Of a stretch of 16,810 nucleotides of DNA, positions 16,355 through 16,810 are shown piece by piece (the stretch's first letter is position 1; every line of letters begins with the position of its first letter). The translations under genes were made by a program, and so were the position numbers. Source of the DNA: an uncultured Rubrivivax sp. (GTDB lineage Bacteria; Pseudomonadota; Gammaproteobacteria; Burkholderiales; Burkholderiaceae_C); the NCBI GenBank assembly GCA_937967345.1, contig CALBTN010000099.1:1-16810 (forward strand), given 5' to 3'. The notes under the pieces are model-generated. The model did not search any database. It saw only the letters and a program-made list of their open reading frames with translations, and was not told the origin of the DNA.

Positions 16355-16810
16355 TCAGGCCTTCAAGCGCAGCCGTCCGAGGAAGTCGCGCTTGCCCAGC
16401 GGCATGCCATGGTGGCGCAGCAGGTCGTAGGCGGTGGTGGCGTGGAAGTAGAAGTTGGGCACCGAGAACGACAGCAAGAAGTCCTCGGCCACGAACGGCA
16501 GGCGGTGTTCGCCCAGTTCGAACACCACGTCGCGACCGTGCAGCGCGTTCACCTCGTCGCGCGTCAGCACGGCCAGGCCCTCGCGTGCCTGCGCCAGCAA
16601 CGCCTGCAGGCTGGCGAAGTCATGCGCCTGGGCGTGCGGCGGCGGCCTGAACAGGCCCTCGCGTGCGCCGCACAGCGCGCCCAACGAGTGGTGCGCCGCC
16701 GACACGATCTGGAAGCTCAAGGGCAGCATGTCGGGCGCAAGGCGCGCCGCGATGACCTGCGCCAGCGGCGTGCCCTGCTGCGCGAAGTGGGCCGGCGCGC
16801 GGCCCAGGAT
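16355..16810 (-). CDS. DUF1993 family protein (5' end outside the window)
   Basis: A 151-residue C-terminal part of a DUF1993 protein. Family marks are LAPDMLPLSFQIVSAAHHSLGA and the near-terminal NFYFHATTAYDLLRHHGMPLGKRDFLG. An ATG at 16729 exists, but the frame continues open to the window edge with ILGRAPAHFAQQGTPLAQVIAARLAPD, which is homologous-looking; the true start therefore lies beyond 16810. DUF1993 proteins are small helical proteins related in fold to DinB-like four-helix bundles and have no settled function. A 243-bp gap separates its stop from the NnrS-family start, so co-transcription is possible but not evident. Confidence 0.88.
   Translation of the reverse strand: MLGRAPAHFAQQGTPLAQVIAARLAPDMLPLSFQIVSAAHHSLGALCGAREGLFRPPPHAQAHDFASLQALLAQAREGLAVLTRDEVNALHGRDVVFELGEHRLPFVAEDFLLSFSVPNFYFHATTAYDLLRHHGMPLGKRDFLGRLRLKA

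Noticed and set aside
16355..16729. DUF1993 gene as complete from the ATG at 16729
   Set aside because: The frame stays open to the window edge and the upstream residues look like family sequence, so this Met is internal.

Overview
The window is very GC-rich (about 70% by eye), densely coded and free of RNA genes or insertion sequences. Gene content points to a betaproteobacterium, most likely Burkholderiales or a Rhodocyclales relative with an anaerobic or facultatively denitrifying lifestyle. This is an inference from family resemblance; no taxonomic marker is present.

Layout. (1) 1-2645, plus strand: the end of a LivH-type permease gene followed by livM, livG and livF, a branched-chain amino acid/aromatic acid type ABC importer with tightly packed or overlapping genes. 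(2) 2630-3148, minus: a small TIGR02444-family gene whose end overlaps livF convergently. (3) 3194-3291: a perfect 29-bp inverted repeat in the gap behind the next operon. (4) 10537-3367, minus: a six-gene operon reading ppsA - ppsB - UbiD-family carboxylase - UPF0261/Tm-1-like ATP-binding protein - ppsC (CBS-CBS-ACT) - ubiX. (5) 10538-11015: a divergent control region with a near-consensus sigma-54 promoter facing ppsA and two copies of a dyad operator about 180 and 220 bp upstream of the predicted start. (6) 11016-13234, plus: a DmpR/MopR/PoxR-type sigma-54 activator whose stop overlaps the start of a YhbP-like flavin-binding split-barrel gene. (7) 13339-14883, plus: RNase AM (PHP domain, YciV) and YciO, a housekeeping pair. 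(8) 14936-16810, minus: an NnrS-family membrane protein and a DUF1993 protein cut by the window edge.

How it works together (inference from known families). The activator keeps the residues that bind phenol in PoxR/MopR, so it should sense phenol and switch on the operon through sigma-54. PpsA, PpsB and PpsC together make phenylphosphate from phenol and ATP, as in Thauera aromatica. UbiX makes the prenylated flavin for the UbiD-family enzyme, which probably carboxylates phenylphosphate to 4-hydroxybenzoate. The cluster departs from the Thauera arrangement: there is one UbiD protein instead of several, no gene in the window for the small gamma or the HAD-type delta carboxylase subunits, and a Tm-1-like ATP-binding protein of unknown function is translationally coupled to ppsC. 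That combination is the most interesting point of the window.
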